Shown here in pieces: positions 15,530-17,189 of a DNA stretch of 17,189 nucleotides (position 1 is the stretch's first letter; every line of letters starts with the position of its first letter). The DNA is from Methyloprofundus sp. (GTDB lineage: Bacteria > Pseudomonadota > Gammaproteobacteria > Methylococcales > Methylomonadaceae), in assembly GCA_013138555.1 (NCBI GenBank), contig WTCN01000273.1, positions 1 through 17,189 on the forward strand, given 5' to 3'. Position numbers and translations under genes: made by a program. The notes below the pieces were generated by a model, which was not told the DNA's origin, searched no databases, and worked only from the letters and a program-made list of their open reading frames with translations.

Positions 15530-15901
15530 ATGAATCAGAAATCACTTTATGAACGTCTTGGAGGCTATGATGGCATCACAGCTTTCACTAATGATTTACT
15601 GTCACGGCTAGAAGGAGATTCTCAACTGGGACGTTTCTGGCAGAACAGGGGAAGCGATGGTATTGCAAGGGAAAAGCAACTGCTAATTGATTATTTGTGC
15701 TCAAGTGCTGGTGGCCCGATGTACTATACTGGCCGTGATATGAAAACAACACATAAAGGCATGAAAATCAGTGAAAGTGATTGGAGCGTATTCCTTGGAC
15801 ATGCAGGGGCCACGATGAAAGCTTTACAGATTCCTCCGCAAGAGTGTGGTGATGTGGTTGCTTTTGTTTTGAGCTTGAAAGAAGATATCGTCGAAACATA
15901 G
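15530..15901 (+). CDS. Group 1 truncated hemoglobin
   Basis: 123 residues, the normal size of a 2-over-2 globin. SLYERLGGYDGITAFTNDLL is the conserved start of the family, and GGPMYYTGRDMKTTHKGM contains the proximal heme ligand H75. ISESDWSVFLGHAGATMKAL and VVAFVLSLKEDIVE complete the fold. Such proteins bind heme with O2 or NO and are often linked to nitric-oxide or oxygen handling. The B10 position, Tyr in most group 1 proteins, appears to be Leu in NDLLSRL, so ligand stabilisation may differ. Shine-Dalgarno AGAGGAGA at 15516-15523. A TATAAT at 15443-15448 could be a promoter -10, with no good -35. Confidence 0.93.
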   Translation: MNQKSLYERLGGYDGITAFTNDLLSRLEGDSQLGRFWQNRGSDGIAREKQLLIDYLCSSAGGPMYYTGRDMKTTHKGMKISESDWSVFLGHAGATMKALQIPPQECGDVVAFVLSLKEDIVET

Positions 15902-15951
15902 CTTAAATAAAAGCATTTTCAGTAGCGTCGCATTTCATAAATTGAAAAAAA

Positions 15952-15977
15952 GTCCAAGGCTGGTTTTCGGCTTGGAC
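15952..15977. terminator. Hairpin GTCCAAG / CTTGGAC after the globin gene
   Basis: Perfect 7-bp arms around a 12-base loop, 50 bp after the globin stop. There is an A-run just before it (GAAAAAAA) and no T-run after it on the plus strand, so on this strand it is a weak terminator. On the minus strand the A-run would give a U-run, which fits termination of transcripts coming from the right. Confidence 0.4.
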
Positions 15978-16050
15978 CTACCTTAGAAAAAGTCTATTTC
16001 TGCATTATAGATTCTCAGGTAAATAATTTCTATATGCCTGATTGATAGAC

Positions 16051-16118
16051 ATAGGATGTGCTGAGGCACGAAGCGCATCAATCGCACAAGATGCGCTTCA
16101 TGCCTCAGCACATCCTAT
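16051..16118. repeat. 68-bp palindrome with 29-bp arms
   Basis: Arms 16051-16079 and 16090-16118 pair with one mismatch (GGCACGAAG against GGCATGAAG) around a 10-base loop. The sequence family (TGCTGAGGCAYGAAGCGCATC) also occurs as a single arm at 2341-2361. Near-perfect arms imply recent origin or selection on structure. No coding capacity. Confidence 0.85.
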
Positions 16119-16227
16119 ATAGATTTATAATTATTTAACGTAGAAATTTAATTTCTGAAAGTCTATACAATTAATTTTGAAAAAGTGAGGGATGCCATTT
16201 GATCGGTTGCTTTCGTGGGTGGGCTGA

Positions 16228-16371
16228 AACGGAGCAGGACATGCCGCCGAGCTTGCCGCTAATACGGACAAAGCAAAATTCTATTATTCAAAGCTCATTC
16301 AAAACAGTGAAAAAGGGAAAAGCAGCAGACCCATTCTTCATCAGGCAAAATCCTTTCTAGCCAAAGGTTGA
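16228..16371 (+). pseudogene. C-terminal remnant of a TPR-like protein
   Basis: 47 codons after an in-frame stop: AGHAAELAANTDKAKFYYSK then LIQNSEKGKSSRPILHQAKS and FLAKG, then stop. The A..AELA...DKAKFYYSKL pattern and the ...RPxLxxAKxFL end look like the last helices of tetratricopeptide-type proteins. No start codon with a ribosome site is present, and upstream sequence does not continue the frame, so it is a broken gene end. Confidence 0.5.
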
Positions 16372-16378
16372 TTTAAGC

Positions 16379-16495
16379 TATATTTTTGAATCCGCGAAGC
16401 AAAATATAACACTCAACGACTAACTTCGTCTCGTTTCAACGCTCTGCCTCGCGGAACGAGAGCCTGTAACTCGACGACAGAGTCAAACTTTGTCA
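16379..16495. repeat. Repeat-like non-coding stretch with hairpin CTCGTTTC / GGAACGAG
   Basis: GC-richer than its surroundings, with several near-repeats: CGCGAAGCA against inverted TGCCTCGCG, the hairpin 16430-16460, and repeated ACTCGACGAC-like words. It separates the TPR-like remnant from the dioxygenase pseudogene and probably replaced the dioxygenase N-terminus. Confidence 0.35.
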
Positions 16496-16513
16496 TTTAT
16501 TAAAAAGCACAAG

Positions 16514-16896
16514 TCGGCATATGCAATTGAATATCCAGCACCTGGAAACCCCGAGCTAGCTGAAAAAATCTACAATTTATTGCAGGATAGCAAGATTAGA
16601 TGACAAGCGCGGCTTTGATCATTGCTTTTTTTGCTCATAGAACGGGAGCAGTTGATGAAAAAAATGAAGCATTCGAACATTGGTTTATTGATACTTGTAC
16701 AAATAATGATATTTCTGCGAGTGAAAGAAAACAACGATTAACTACGTGGATGAATGCTCCTTTTGCAAGATACTGCCACCCTAGAGAGGAACACTTATTA
16801 CCACTGCATATTTGTTATGGGCTCTCTGGCTCTAGCGCTAAACTAGTCTTTGATGGCAAGGTAGCCGGGAAAAAAGCAAGTGCTTTTCTACGGTAG
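16514..16896 (+). pseudogene. Broken DODA-type (LigB superfamily) extradiol dioxygenase
   Basis: Two pieces of one gene family. Piece 1 (to the stop at 16601-16603) reads SAYAIEYPAPGNPELAEKIY then NLLQDSKIR, the family's YPAPGxPELA motif. Piece 2, readable from ATG 16600 for 98 codons, reads AFFAHRTGAVDEKNEAFEHW and later WMNAPFARYCHPREEHLLPL, the conserved C-terminal motif of 4,5-DOPA/ring-cleaving dioxygenases. The N-terminal HGSP and the AHW motifs are absent, as is roughly the central third including a metal-binding His region. It should be inactive. The 98-codon frame alone could be mistaken for a gene, but it has no proper ribosome site. Confidence 0.8.
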
Positions 16897-16930
16897 TTTT
16901 ATTATTAGGACGTTTAAGCAATTAGAATTC

Positions 16931-17024
16931 TGGGGACACAATACTTAATTATTATAACTGGGGTCATATTAAATTAAGTTATTCTATCTTCATTTTGAGT
17001 TTAATTTGTACCTGACCCAAATTA
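16931..17024. repeat. GGGG-bounded repeat remnant
   Basis: GGGGACACAATACTTAATT is followed by ACTGGGGTCATATTAAATTA and, in loose inversion, TTTAATTTGTACCTGACCC. The ACACAATACYTAAT word also occurs at about 13979-13993. Similar in plan to the other GGGG-ended elements of the window, but decayed. Confidence 0.4.
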
Positions 17025-17079
17025 TTTCGCAATGAACCGGCACTCAACCACCTTTACGGCACCTCCTTACACACAACTC

Positions 17080-17189
17080 CTAAATGAGCCCCTCTAGCTT
17101 ATGCGCCATTTGGACTCCATAAACACAATCTTGAATACGCCGGAAACCAATCCAAATGCTTTTAGAGCCTGGATCTCCATCTGATTTTC
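17080..17189 (-). mobile_element. C-terminus of an IS4-family transposase (cut by window edge)
   Basis: The minus-strand frame reads KSDGDPGSKSIWIGFRRIQD then CVYGVQMAHKLEGLI and stop at 17080-17082. K-S-D-G-x-P-G-x-x-x-x-W-x-G-x-x-R-x-x-D is the typical end of IS4-family DDE transposases. The remainder, with the catalytic residues, is outside the window. The element's end probably lies in 17025-17079, but I cannot place its terminal repeat. The frame shows no breaks within the visible part. Confidence 0.75.

Noticed and set aside
1..17189. CRISPR array, tRNA or rRNA genes
   Set aside because: No regularly spaced direct repeats, no tRNA-like cloverleaf and no rRNA-like conserved sequence noticed on reading; the repeats here are isolated inverted ones.

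Overview
The window looks like a piece of chromosome from an AT-rich gammaproteobacterium. The clues are polA in its usual form, a class II ribonucleotide reductase (RNR) split into NrdJa and NrdJb as known from Pseudomonas, an NrdR-type operator, an MqsRA toxin-antitoxin pair and a group 1 truncated hemoglobin. The many small hairpin repeats and decaying gene ends recall sulfur- or methane-oxidising lineages, but that placement is only an impression.

Layout. Positions 1-2216 (minus strand) hold the first 687 codons of polA, cut in polymerase motif A, preceded by an unlisted 49-residue single-span membrane protein whose stop lies 4 bases before the polA start. Positions 2392-7141 (plus strand) hold a promoter carrying two NrdR boxes 31 bp apart, then nrdJa interrupted by two inteins, then nrdJb. 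Intein 1 carries a LAGLIDADG endonuclease. Intein 2 is a mini-intein placed immediately before the thiyl-radical cysteine, and its C-terminal His-Asn pair reads Arg-Gly.

Positions 7240-13863 look like a defence or conflict island: mqsR and mqsA (separated by a large palindrome), a 1205-residue SIR2-domain protein resembling defence-associated sirtuins, and, convergent with it, a three-gene minus-strand unit. That unit encodes a predicted PD-(D/E)xK nuclease, a divergent uracil-phosphoribosyltransferase-like protein joined to it by a 4-base overlap, and a DUF1653 protein. I do not recognise the nuclease plus UPRT-like pair as a named system, and it is the best candidate here for something undescribed.

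Positions 13864-15310 are a gene graveyard. Ends of a VapC-like PIN toxin and a RlaP/YcgL-type nucleotidyltransferase lie on either side of a 95-bp inverted-repeat element, with related or similar elements nearby. Then come a 34-residue predicted secreted peptide, a truncated hemoglobin gene, a very strong 68-bp palindrome with a half-copy in front of nrdJa, a TPR-like C-terminal remnant, a broken DODA-type extradiol dioxygenase gene and, at the right edge, the C-terminus of an IS4-family transposase.

Functionally, polA and nrdJab are core DNA metabolism. B12-dependent NrdJab makes deoxynucleotides with or without oxygen and appears to be under NrdR control. The middle and right parts are accessory DNA that has gained and lost genes.
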